DNA of 64,000 bases, from positions 13,770,712 through 13,834,711 of the forward strand of contig OZ029915.1 of the NCBI GenBank assembly GCA_964023275.1, read 5' to 3'. The stretch is from Norana najaformis (taxonomy: Eukaryota; Annelida; Clitellata; Crassiclitellata; Hormogastridae). This document shows, piece after piece, positions 55,158-64,000 of this stretch. Position 1 is the first letter of the stretch, and every line of letters begins with the position of its first letter. The notes under the pieces are model-generated. The model was not told the DNA's origin. It searched no databases and was given only the letters and a program-made list of their open reading frames with translations. The position numbers and the translations under genes are program-made.

Positions 55158-55560
55158 TTGATATAGCACCTTCAGATACCTTACAAAAGCACAGCATGCT
55201 TGACCACTTAACCGATCCAGACAATTGTGTTTAAGACAGTTTGAAAATGTTGACTGATCAGAGTCAAATGTATATGTACACCTGAAGCCTGTTCCAGAGG
55301 GAACAACAGAAGGTCCAACTTAAAAGCACGATGTGTTGATGAGTAGAAGTGCGGCACCTTCTTATCAGCATGAGCAGCAGAGAGCAACGATTATAGACGC
55401 GGTGGACTTAGGACTGGAACACGAGCTCCCTCGTGTATGGCAACGCAGAGTGCCAACTGACGAGGTCAGCCCCAGGAGAGGTCAGCCCCAGGAGGAGAAG
55501 CTTGAACTTCATTCTCTCATCTATGGGACACCAGTGGAATGTTTTCCTCCTCATCGTCAT
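55158..55560 (-). mobile_element. Interspersed repeat, family B, longer copy
   Basis: GATATAGCACCTTCAGATACC...CTTACAAAAGCACAGC...TTAAGACAGTTTGAAAATG, parallel to 6325 and 18935. Contains a short duplicated GAGGTCAGCCCCAGGA (55462 and 55478). Confidence 0.5.
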
Positions 55561-55569
55561 TTTGTCACC

Positions 55570-55915
55570 ATTGCCAGTTCCTGATGCTAGCCATTTGGCA
55601 GTGATGGGTGCAGTTAAATGATCTCCATTCTTTTTGGTCATTTTTCAAATATAGTACTGTTCTCATTGTTCTCACTGTTAGTCCAGGTCTTGTTATGCCC
55701 TTGTTCATATAATCTATCCAGTATAGTCAGGGTTTCATTTGCTTCTCTTTCCTTTGCATCTTGCATGTAATGCCTTGTGTGGGATTCGGTCAGTTGACAA
55801 TCTTTCCACGTGGTCAAACCGTCAGTCTTTGCTGGATGATTTTATCTAGTAGAGTTCCTGCTTCTCCATATCTTGGCCACTCTTCCAAATACTTGCAAGG
55901 TACTTCCATCCAATA
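55570..55915 (-). mobile_element. RTE-like LINE 3' end, decayed
   Basis: Minus strand: KYLEEWPRYGEAG, ITCKMQRKEKQ, WIDYMNKGITRPGLTVRTMR and QKEWRSF, which follow the GRPKxxWxDxI...DRxxWR pattern of post-RT regions. Heavily mutated. Confidence 0.5.
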
Positions 55916-56044
55916 AAAGGGAGAACTTTGTCAGATTTGCCAATATCAGGCAGCACTGTTGAGGACAAACTGAAGCTGATGGACTCTAAACTTTGATAGG
56001 CCTGGAAGGATGGATTTACAGTAGTTGAAACATGTCAGAACGAA

Positions 56045-56880
56045 TCAGTGTATGGGTGCCTTTGTGGTACTTAACATGCAATATAATGAGTGTCTTGATG
56101 CATAGATACTTGCATACATACGTACATGCATACATACATGCATACGTAGTACATACTGACAGAAAGTGCCAAGATTGACACAAAAATGATACAGTAAGTT
56201 CCAAAAAGTGTTCCAGATGCTTACTGTAGTTTTTGAAATACTGAGATGTGCAACATTTGGACCGGCAGTGCTCATAGTACTGATTTTAGAACAGGTAGGC
56301 AAACAACAGAGGTCTTCACTTGGCATGCTAGAACATTGAATGTGTGCACATCTGGAGGTATCCTGTGAGGAGAGATTATCCATATGTTGGGTCAGTGTTG
56401 CAATATTTGATTGAGCTGGTTCTGTAAGCCACATTGTGGAGCAACCACATCACTATGCCTTGGGATGCTATTCCTTATGTTGGCTCACATTTGTATGGGA
56501 AAATTTTCATCTGTCAAATCTTTAGTTTCATCCTCCAAAAGTTTCTTTGTGAGCACATAAGACTATTATTTTGTAAAATTTTAGAACAATTAGAAAATAT
56601 TTAGATGTCCCTCAAGGTCTTCCAATTTCCAGAAATCTTGTCACTTCAGCGCAAAATGTGTATTATTTTGGAAAAGTTTTTGTTAAGTAATTATTAAGTT
56701 CATGAAGATGTGCTTAGTAATGTTGTAAGATAATAATATGTAGATTCTAAAAATATGTGCTTACCGTACTAGATGATTAGCCTAGGAAGCAATGATTAAC
56801 TTCAAAAACCTAAACATTACATTTATTTATTTTCCATACTCTTTGTTGATGTGCTTACTCGCCAATGTCAAATTACTGAT
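56045..56880. other. Intergenic, nothing recognised
   Basis: A CATACATACATGCATACG run lies at about 56110-56150; otherwise unassigned. Confidence 0.4.
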
Positions 56881-56884
56881 AGTG

Positions 56885-58010
56885 AATGAAGACAACAGAC
56901 AGTTTTTGAAGTTCTAGCAGGATTCAAGAACTGGCTGCATCGGAACACTAGAAAAGAAACTTAGTAATCAGAAGAAGTGATCTGCTGCAAGACATGAACA
57001 ATTTGCCAAGCGAGTTGAAGCAGCCACTGTAGCAGAGACGGCCAGTTACTCGTGAGACATCAAAAGTGGATTATTCTGTCTGTGACGTACCTTCAGAAGG
57101 TGAACAGGAAGAATTATTATATGAAAATGGCAACACCTGAAAATCTTGGAAAATGGGGCAAATGCCAAGCTGTTGTGTCACATGATGTATCTGCTGTGAA
57201 CGAAGTAGGATGTTCAACATCTGCCACAATACTCTCAAAATGTACTGTTCATTGGCAGCATCATTGTTGTCATCACAAGGCTGCAGACCTAATCCAGACT
57301 GACTTAAATGCTTAAAAAGCAGTTCCACATGGGGATGGAAAGCTGTTGTCCGATGTTACGGGTGATGAACACAACAAGGATGATCGATTACAAGTGTTGA
57401 TTTCTTCACTTCCTGATTGAGACCCTGCTGGAAGGCAGTGAAAATCTACTCCAACTTAGAGCTCATAAATTGCATGGAATTCAGCGGTGTAACAGATTTG
57501 TTGTCTGTATTTACATTCAGTCATGGTTCACTTGTCACAGATGCTTTGATCCAAGGCATCCTGTAAATCCAAGGACTATAAGAATATGGTGATAGAGCTG
57601 CAGCTGTGGGCTTGAAGATTAAGAAATGTCATTCTTGGTATTTGAGCCGAGAGCTAGCAACATTCGCTTTCATTTCGAAGCATCGGTTTTCCAACTGAAG
57701 AAGCAGAGCTTGTGCTTTCAGCAAAATTCGATTGAGGTAATCGCATGCTGAAATCACTTTCCTGCACTGTGTCAAAACTGATCATATCTCTTTCAGACTG
57801 CAGGCATTAATCATTGCATTCCCTGTTGAAACCTGGCTAGACAACCCTCAAGATGGCAGAAAAACTTGTGAAGAACCTGGTTTGTGTGAATGACTGTGCT
57901 GAATGTGGTGCAGCTACAAATCCAGCAGTCTATGCTGCTATCACACAGGATGACTTACAGAAACATCCGCTGAAAGTCAAAGAAAGCCGAAAGAGAGTAT
58001 AATAAGTTCA
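56885..58010 (+). pseudogene. Decayed gene of the uncharacterised transposon-like family (copy 2)
   Basis: Plus strand, broken frames: ADLIQTDLNA, then a stop, KAVPHGDGKLLSDVTGDEHN and DDRLQVLISS (about 57310-57410), corresponding to the IHWDGK...DRLSIVVSD block of copy 1; CHSWYLSRELATFAFISKH (about 57630-57680), corresponding to LSETLVGLAF; and KLVKNLVCVNDCAECGAAT with YAAITQDDLQKH (57865-57970), which lies beyond the part recognised in copy 1. The central part is missing. Same strand as copy 1. Family function unknown; probably transposon-encoded (inference). Confidence 0.55.
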
Positions 58011-58552
58011 ACCATAACAGTTCAATGGATATTTAAGCAATCTCTATGTGCTATTCTTGTTTTGTGACACTTTTGCATTAAAACAGTTCAACTTTTTGAC
58101 ATTTCTACTTTTTAATACCGTAAAGCATAGCAAGACATTATGAGAATTAAGTATTCAGTACTTATTGATAGTATCTAAAATCTATTCTAAAGACTTTCCA
58201 TTACCAATCCTGTCCTCATCAGTTCAGCAAATGGTTCATGAAAGCTTGGTCTAAATTGGGCAAATACCATGCCAATGGAAGAAATTTCTAGAAATTTGGG
58301 AACTCTAAACATTTCCAAATTTTCTGAAAATGTGCATTTGGCATTAATGGGCCAAAAGGAAACTTTTTGGAGGGTGAGACTCGACATTTTCCAAACAAAG
58401 GTTTTTGAACACGTTCGTATTTCTGTTAGATTATTGTTTTAAATATTTATTTCCTCTTATTGCTTACATGAAACTGAATCTTCATTTAACATTCTGAGGT
58501 AAAAATAATAATAGTGTATTGGTTTGACTTTTTGTTTGTTTGATTCTGCCAG
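58011..58552. other. Region upstream of the CortBP2-domain exon
   Basis: AT-rich; no CpG island, TATA box or 5' UTR exon could be identified with confidence. Confidence 0.4.
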
Positions 58553-58654
58553 CGCCACCCTAGAATGGATCTCAATAAGATGGACATGCTACAGTTGCTG
58601 AGCTACTTGGAAGGTGAACTACAGGCCAGAGATATTGTCATCGCAGCACTTAGG
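58553..58654 (+). CDS. CortBP2-domain gene, first recognised exon
   Basis: Acceptor CTGCCAG or upstream transcribed sequence; donor AGG/GTTTGT. Codons RHPR precede the probable start MDLNKMDML; if there are upstream coding exons they would read through this. Encodes the LLSYLEGELQARD core. Confidence 0.85.
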
Positions 58655-61600
58655 GTTTGTTTCAACACAAAGCAGCTTTGTGTAGCTTTATAAAGATGAT
58701 CAGCCCTCACTTGATACAGTTTTGTGTTAGTTTTTGATTGAGTTTGTTACAGATTGTAAAATGCAAGTTGAAAGCTTGCCAAGGCCAGATTCTATAACAG
58801 TCCATAAGCAGAGGGGGTAGCAACACTGAAAAATGTATTGGCATCTCTTGCCAAGTGTTGGCCTGTTTGAAAAAATACTCAAGAAAGTTTTCAAATTTTA
58901 AAATCTTTGTGCTTTTCATGCTAGTTATGGGATCTGATACTTGAGCTGAGCTACAGTATCTGGAGTGTAAATTTCAGGCAACGGATGTTGCTACAACCGA
59001 TATAACCTAAACTGCACAAGTCTGAAAGCCAATCGATTTCTCACAAAATGTTGTCTGAGCAGAGATTAAAGTGAATTTACAAATGATAGTAATTTGGAAA
59101 ATGTAGCAGTGATGGATTAAGTCTTCTTCTGGTTCTCTGCCCTCAGGCAGGTTCCAACGTCCAATGACGCCACTCCTGTTGGTGCTGAGCTTCTTCTTTC
59201 AGCCTACCTTATCCTTCTGTCATCATCCAATCCAGCAGCATCTGTTTGGCTCTTCCTCTTGTCCTCCTGCCCTCCATTCTGCCCTCTTTGATGGTTCTCA
59301 AGAGTGAGTCCCCTCTCAATATGTGACCAATCCATTTTCGCTGTCGCCTCTTTATTGTAGCTATCATAGATCTTTCTTCCCCAACTCTTTGCAGCACCTC
59401 CTCATTTGTTATGTGCTCCATCCAACTAACTTTTCCCATCCTCCGCCATATCCACATTTCGAAGGCCTCCAATCTCTTGATGTTCTCCTTTCTCATGGTC
59501 CATGTTTCGGATCCATACACCACTATGCTCCATATCAGAGCCTTAATCTTTCATTTCTTTAAGTTCTTCATTTTTTCCTCTCAGTAACTCTTTGTTTTGA
59601 GAATGCGTCTTTGCCCAGTTTTATTCTTCTTTTAATTTCCTTGTGGCATTTTGCGTCTTGCATGACAATGCTCCCAAGGTAGCGGAATTCTTTTACTTGG
59701 TCTGTTTCCTCTCCATTGATGTTTATTCTTACACGAATGATGAGGATTAAGTAGTGTTGATTATAGTTATTGTTACTGTTATTATTATTACTACACAAAT
59801 TTATAAGCTTGTAGTCACACAGCAATGTGAATCTGAGATGTGGATAGTCAGCTGTCAAGTAGGAGTGCCATTAGATATGCAGTTGTTTGAAAGCCAGTGA
59901 GAAATTTAGCAAACTGTGAGATATTTCCTTAAGGAAGAAATGAAGTAGAGCTTTGGAGGATTGGTAGTTAATTTGATTACCTTTGGGTAGTAATAAGGAG
60001 TGCACTTGAGTTGCAGTTGTCCATAGTGTATGGTTTAGTATAATTGTTTGTGGTTTTTGTGGGGGGCCCAGTTGGGCCAATAGTGGAAAATAAATTTTTT
60101 TATAAATAAAACAATTTTTTAAAAAGATGCTTCAAAAATAAAATATTGATATTATAGAATACTTTGAAAATCGGATTATCTTTACCTAGAATTACTTCTT
60201 GTAACAAAATATTCATATCTTGGATTTGCTGTAGTTGTGCTAAAGGCATATATCTAGAGTTTTAAAGCATTTTTCTAAACAGAAATATTGCATTTTTAAA
60301 ATTCTTTTTCTAAAGTAATTTGTTTACTGGAATATTTTATCAATTAATGGCAAATTTTAGGAGTGATTTGAATGGTTTATTTCTCATTCAAATGGTACAG
60401 ATGGAGAAGACAAAGCACTTATTATACCAGGCAAAGTGTGGTCACTTTGGTCAAGCTGATGCACTCTATGCTCTCCAGAGAGACTCCGACCTGCAGAAGG
60501 ACACCAGTTTTGGAGAGTCAGCAGTGAAGTCAATGTATGATGATCAGTTGATTCAACTGGAGAATCTCATCACCACACAACACACTGCACAGCACAGGAT
60601 GCGAGAACAACTGGCTGCATTAGAAAAACGCTATCACAAGGTAAAGGTTTTCAAGGCTGAACTCATGATTGCAGGGAGTTTGAACTCTTCTGCTAAGATC
60701 ATTACATGTTTCCCTCTGCCTTCAGATGCATTCAGATCCATTTTCCTCAGCTATACTGGCAGCCTATTGAATGCCATGTTTTCAGATGAGTCTTTCTCCA
60801 CCACTACTTATTTGGAAGGTTTGCTATTCTTGAAAAAACATGCTGTACAAGTTTTCCATCATATCTTCATACACTGCTAATCCTGTCTTCTTGGACCATT
60901 GTGTTCTGGTAATGCAGGTTTTGGACAGCTGCTGGATCAGTTGCTTGCCCTGTCTATATGGCATCAGCTGCTGTGAATGGCCTGACTTGCCAGCTCATTA
61001 TCAAAATTTAAATCACTAGTGAAGATGAACCATTTTACCTTTCCTAAGTTGCATAACTCCGTCTTGGCCCAAGTTAAACACTCATCTGTGCACGTGATTC
61101 AGATTTACTAACTGTGTGCTTGAAATAATAATAAGAGGTAGTTTAAAACGTTTTCCTGTCCATTTGGATATGGTTTCTTGCTGTGTCTTTGAATATTTTG
61201 TATTTCTGATTTATAGAGTTTTCAGTTAGAATAGAGTTATTCATATTGTGCTAAATGAAGATGACAGTTGAACAGAACTTGGTTAGAGTTAGTTGGGCTG
61301 GTTGAACAGTTTTTGCAGACTTTGCTGTGTCACTAGCTTTTTGTACTTGGTGCTATGTTATGTTGTTCTGTGGGTGCTCATTAACATTTTTATGTTGCCT
61401 AGATGTGTGCTGAACTGGATGAGGAGAAACTAAAGCATGCACGAGATTTGGAACAAGGCGACAATGTCACATATATACTAGAAAAGGACAGGGAGAGACT
61501 CAAACAAGAGGTTTGGATTTATTTATTTCATTTTTCATTTTTCCAATAGTCACCTAAACTGTATCTAGTTTTTTTATAATGTTTCATTGTGCCAGAAGCA

Positions 61601-62083
61601 GATAATGCGGCAACATGACATTCTTGACCATCAATTGATACCTTTTGCATTGTGGTAATTATGCTGAAATCATCCTCAGATTAGATTAGGTAATCACTCA
61701 TTATTTCTCAAAAATTTATTGTTCACAATCATCAAAGTACTAACAACAAGCTATGAGTGAAACCTAATTAATTCTTTCTCTACACTGATTGTCATCAAGT
61801 TTCTGTGTTGAATATTATGCACAACTTGTGTAATGTGCACAGTTGATTAAACTTGAAGGCCATTGTTTTAAATTCTTTTGACTAGTCAGTGTAGTTTTGC
61901 ATTCTTACTTTTCAGTTGAGTGCTACTAATTTTCTAAGTTATTGATGGCTTTTGCTTAATTTAAAATTCCATTTCTAGTTGGAGTTTGAGAGAAATCACA
62001 AGAAAAAGATGGAAAAGGAGCTGAAGAAACTGAATGTCAGCCTCCAAGAACAGAAACAAGCAACAGCTGTAGAACATAAAGAG
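58565..62083 (+). CDS. CortBP2-domain coiled-coil protein (FILIP1/CTTNBP2 family), 5' part of gene
   Basis: Seen: four exons in one frame give 181 residues from the ATG at 58565: MDLNKMDMLQLLSYLEGELQ then ARDIVIAALR, followed by ALYALQRDSD and long heptad-type Glu/Lys/Gln-rich segments. Known: LLSxLEGELxARDxVI and LxALQRD at the start of a coiled coil define the CortBP2 domain (FILIP1, FILIP1L, CTTNBP2, CTTNBP2NL), intracellular proteins that link filamin or cortactin to the actin cytoskeleton, and STRIPAK in the CTTNBP2 branch. The ATG fits the N-terminus of that domain. The first exon has an AG before 58553 and may also carry a 5' UTR. FILIP1-like and CTTNBP2-like cannot be separated here because the C-terminal part lies beyond the window. 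All four exons are phase 0. Confidence 0.88.
59120..59760 (-). mobile_element. RTE-like LINE post-RT region in a CortBP2-gene intron
   Basis: Minus strand: ININGEETDQVKEFRYLGSI, CHKEIKRRIKLGKDAFSK, VYGSETWTMRKENIKRLEAF, RKWIGHILRGDSLL and GRRTRGRAKQMLLDWM, two frames joined by one shift. FRYLGS, YGSETW and WIGHILRG are landmarks of RTE-type LINEs. Less decayed than the other copies and opposite to the host gene. Confidence 0.88.
59770..60400 (+). other. Intron, no clear feature
   Basis: AT-rich intron with a short ATTATT run near 59775-59795. Confidence 0.5.
60401..60640 (+). CDS. CortBP2-domain gene, second exon
   Basis: 80 codons, phase 0 at both ends, acceptor GGTACAG, donor AAG/GTAAAG. 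Contains MEKTKHLLYQAKCGHFGQ, ALYALQRDSD and the start of the coiled coil (QLIQLENLITTQH, MREQLAALEKRYHK). Confidence 0.9.
60641..61402 (+). other. CortBP2-gene intron, no clear feature
   Basis: The frame of exon 2 stays open for another 80 codons past the donor (to 60880), but the sequence (SLNSSAKIITCFPLPSD...) loses the coiled-coil character, so the donor is taken as used. Confidence 0.55.
61403..61510 (+). CDS. CortBP2-domain gene, third exon
   Basis: 36 codons, phase 0 at both ends, acceptor TGCCTAG, donor GAG/GTTTGG. Encodes ELDEEKLKHARDLEQG and YILEKDRERLKQE, coiled coil. Confidence 0.9.
61979..62083 (+). CDS. CortBP2-domain gene, fourth exon
   Basis: 35 codons, phase 0 at both ends, acceptor TTTCTAG, donor GAG/GTATGA. 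Encodes LEFERNHKKKMEKELKKLNV and continuing coiled coil. The next exon is not in view. Confidence 0.9.
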
Positions 62084-62361
62084 GTATGATAATTGATAGT
62101 GTCATTTGAGTGATTTTTTTCCTAACATCTGGTATCCTGCTTTGTGTATTTATTGTGCCTCTAGTTCTACCTCATTTACTCATTTCTCTCTAGAGACATT
62201 GTGTCTTTTGTGGGAGGCCACTGGGTTTTATTGATATAACTCTGGCAGGTGCAGTGACTGTTAGACAAATCAAGTCAGGTTACTACTTGAGTTGGTGATT
62301 ATCCATGGAAAACCACTCCAAATGGCACCCACTCAGCCCTCCATTTTTTTATTGATCAGAA

Positions 62362-62660
62362 CCATATTTTCTGGAGTCTAAGTTGCGGCTTTTACATGAA
62401 CTTTTAAGGATGCATCTTGTTGTTTGATATGCAGAAGTTTCAAAATATTTTGAACAAGCAATATTCAGCAAAGATTGATAACAGACACCCTAAATTAAAT
62501 TATGCTTATTAAAGGCAAAGTTTGTGTAGTAAAGTACAGTACTAGGCTTACCATAGTACCACTTGTGCCAGATAAATAAGTATCCTTTAGTATTGACTTC
62601 GATTATAATAACAGATAGACTACTATTTTTAAACCAATTTTTTTATTAACTTTTAGCCCA
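62362..62660. mobile_element. MITE-like family, left-part copy
   Basis: CATATTTTCTGGAGTCTAAGTTGCGGC then TTTTACATGAACTTTTAAGG, and GGCTTACCATAGTACCACTTGTGCC...CAGATAAATAAGTA, matching 5600-5640 and 5930-5960. Lies in a CortBP2-gene intron. Confidence 0.65.
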
Positions 62661-62661
62661 T

Positions 62662-63420
62662 GCAGATAATCTTTCACATGTAGGCCGCTTTCAGCTGCTA
62701 AGTTATCAAGAATATGGCCACCTTCTGTTGTACAAGAAAACAGAGCATTGCTCTCTAAGCATGAATTCACAAATTGTCAATATTGATCTGCTGTACAAGG
62801 CTGCAATAATAAGCTGTACTCCTTTTTCTAAATGAATTTAACAGACTTATAAAAAAGATCCAACCTATAATAACAACATCTGATAATTAATCAAAGTAAT
62901 TGAATCTCAGATCAGACTATTCATGCTTCTATATTAGCACCTGCTTTGAAGTACATACAGGTGCATAAAATCAGCAAATTTGAAGGAGATACTGAAGAAT
63001 GTTCACTAGGAGGTCAATACCATCATCAAAAATACATTAAGAATAACGACAGTTATAGCTGTATCGCCCATTTATGATTAATTTGATATAATTCTACACT
63101 TTTGCCAGATTACCCATATTAAAATCAACACCTTTATGTGACATCAAATTACATGGCCTACTACATAACTACCAAGGTCCATATTCTCTTGTACGAACAC
63201 AAGTAGTCAGGTATACCCAAGACCAGTTTTCACTCACCATCAAGAGTAAAAGTAAAGCATCAAGTCTTCTCTTTGAGTCTTCAGTTGACGGCCATGCAAA
63301 TGTGTTCGTTGGCACTGTTGACAATTGGTAAGGCTTGCTTGCATTTTGGCGTTTTATTATGATGGTTTTTGAATCCATATTGAATGGTTGAATGGGCTAG
63401 TAAAGCCTGGGGTAGCATTA
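62662..63420 (+). other. CortBP2-gene intron, nothing recognised
   Basis: AT-rich intron sequence. Confidence 0.45.
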
Positions 63421-63424
63421 ATCA

Positions 63425-63680
63425 TCATCCTCATCATCATCAGTGGCATGCTGATCTCTTCAGTGTTGCTGTTTCCATCCATAACTCTACCAACCCTTGG
63501 GCTGTGTGTAGCCCAGAGTTCAGTGGGTGAAGATCCACCTCTACTGTCCTTATCCATGTCTGCATGGCCTGTCTGATTGGTCTCTTACAACTCCTTGGGA
63601 GGGCAGAATTCAAGGCTTGAAGCGACTTGTGTCGTTCTGCCTGATATCGCACTGTGCAGTATTCAGACGAGCATTAATCT
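63425..63680 (-). mobile_element. LINE-type C-terminal fragment
   Basis: Minus strand: RQAMQTWIRTVEVDLHPLN, WMETATLKRSACH, the TWxRTVExDLxxLN...W...ETATL ending seen behind LINE reverse transcriptases. Only the last about 70 codons are present. Confidence 0.6.
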
Positions 63681-64000
63681 TGAGTAATAGTTTAACCAAA
63701 AGACGTAAATAAAAGATGATAAGAAGATCCTGACAACACAGATGAAGAAAGTGAGGATCCTACATCAAAATTTACCACTAACCCTACTAGAACAGTTTCA
63801 AGGTGGAACAGAAAGATGAGAATTTGATGGTTTCCACATATGACCAAAGACAAATGAACATTTTGGAAAATTTAATCAATTTATTTGTTACAAATAAACT
63901 TGTAAACTCTGCACTTATTAAGATACTTAATGGTTAACATTTTCTTTGTATCACTCGGTATAATCTTTGGATGCTTTCAGCTGGCAGAATTCATTTATTG

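Noticed and set aside
60641-60880. Extension of CortBP2 exon 2 past its donor
   Set aside because: The coiled-coil pattern ends at the AAG/GTAAAG donor and resumes in the third exon in the right phase.
63981-64000. Possible exon start at the window edge after TGCTTTCAG
   Set aside because: Only 20 bases remain; phase fits but the sequence cannot be judged.

Overview
Eukaryotic (animal) genomic DNA: long AT-rich introns with GT...AG boundaries, no prokaryotic gene packing and abundant decayed transposons. It holds the 3' part of a GON-domain ADAMTS gene, P-element-like transposons, and non-LTR retrotransposons, one with a 2A-like N-terminus. The repeats look lophotrochozoan, most likely mollusc. 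That is an inference; no species can be named.

Layout. (1) 440-29372, plus strand: 17 exons of a secreted ADAMTS protease of the ADAMTS9/ADAMTS20/GON-1 type. Eleven exons each encode one six-cysteine thrombospondin type 1 repeat; six encode the GON domain and the stop. The exons join in one frame to 870 codons plus stop, but only if the penultimate intron uses a GC donor. The protease part must lie upstream. Introns carry a MITE-like family, a decayed transposon gene, LINE fragments and minisatellites. (2) About 29.4-58.5 kb: no convincing host gene. LINE pieces lie on both strands, including a head-to-head pair and YADD-containing RTE-like copies. Two internally deleted P-element-like transposons with THAP exons (44553-48113 and 49160-51946, both minus) are separated by a tRNA-like SINE candidate and an RTE fragment. 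Further on are an LTR-like inverted repeat (53.75-54.57 kb) and a second copy of the decayed transposon gene (56.9-58.0 kb). (3) 58553-62083, plus strand: the first four recognised exons of a coiled-coil CortBP2-domain gene (FILIP1/CTTNBP2 family), continuing beyond the window.

The two host genes are unrelated in function: one builds an extracellular-matrix protease, the other a cytoskeletal scaffold. The points most worth following are the GC-AG intron, the paired deleted THAP transposons, the 2A-like LINE motif, and an uncharacterised transposon family with two copies. All repeat boundaries were read by eye and are approximate unless stated.
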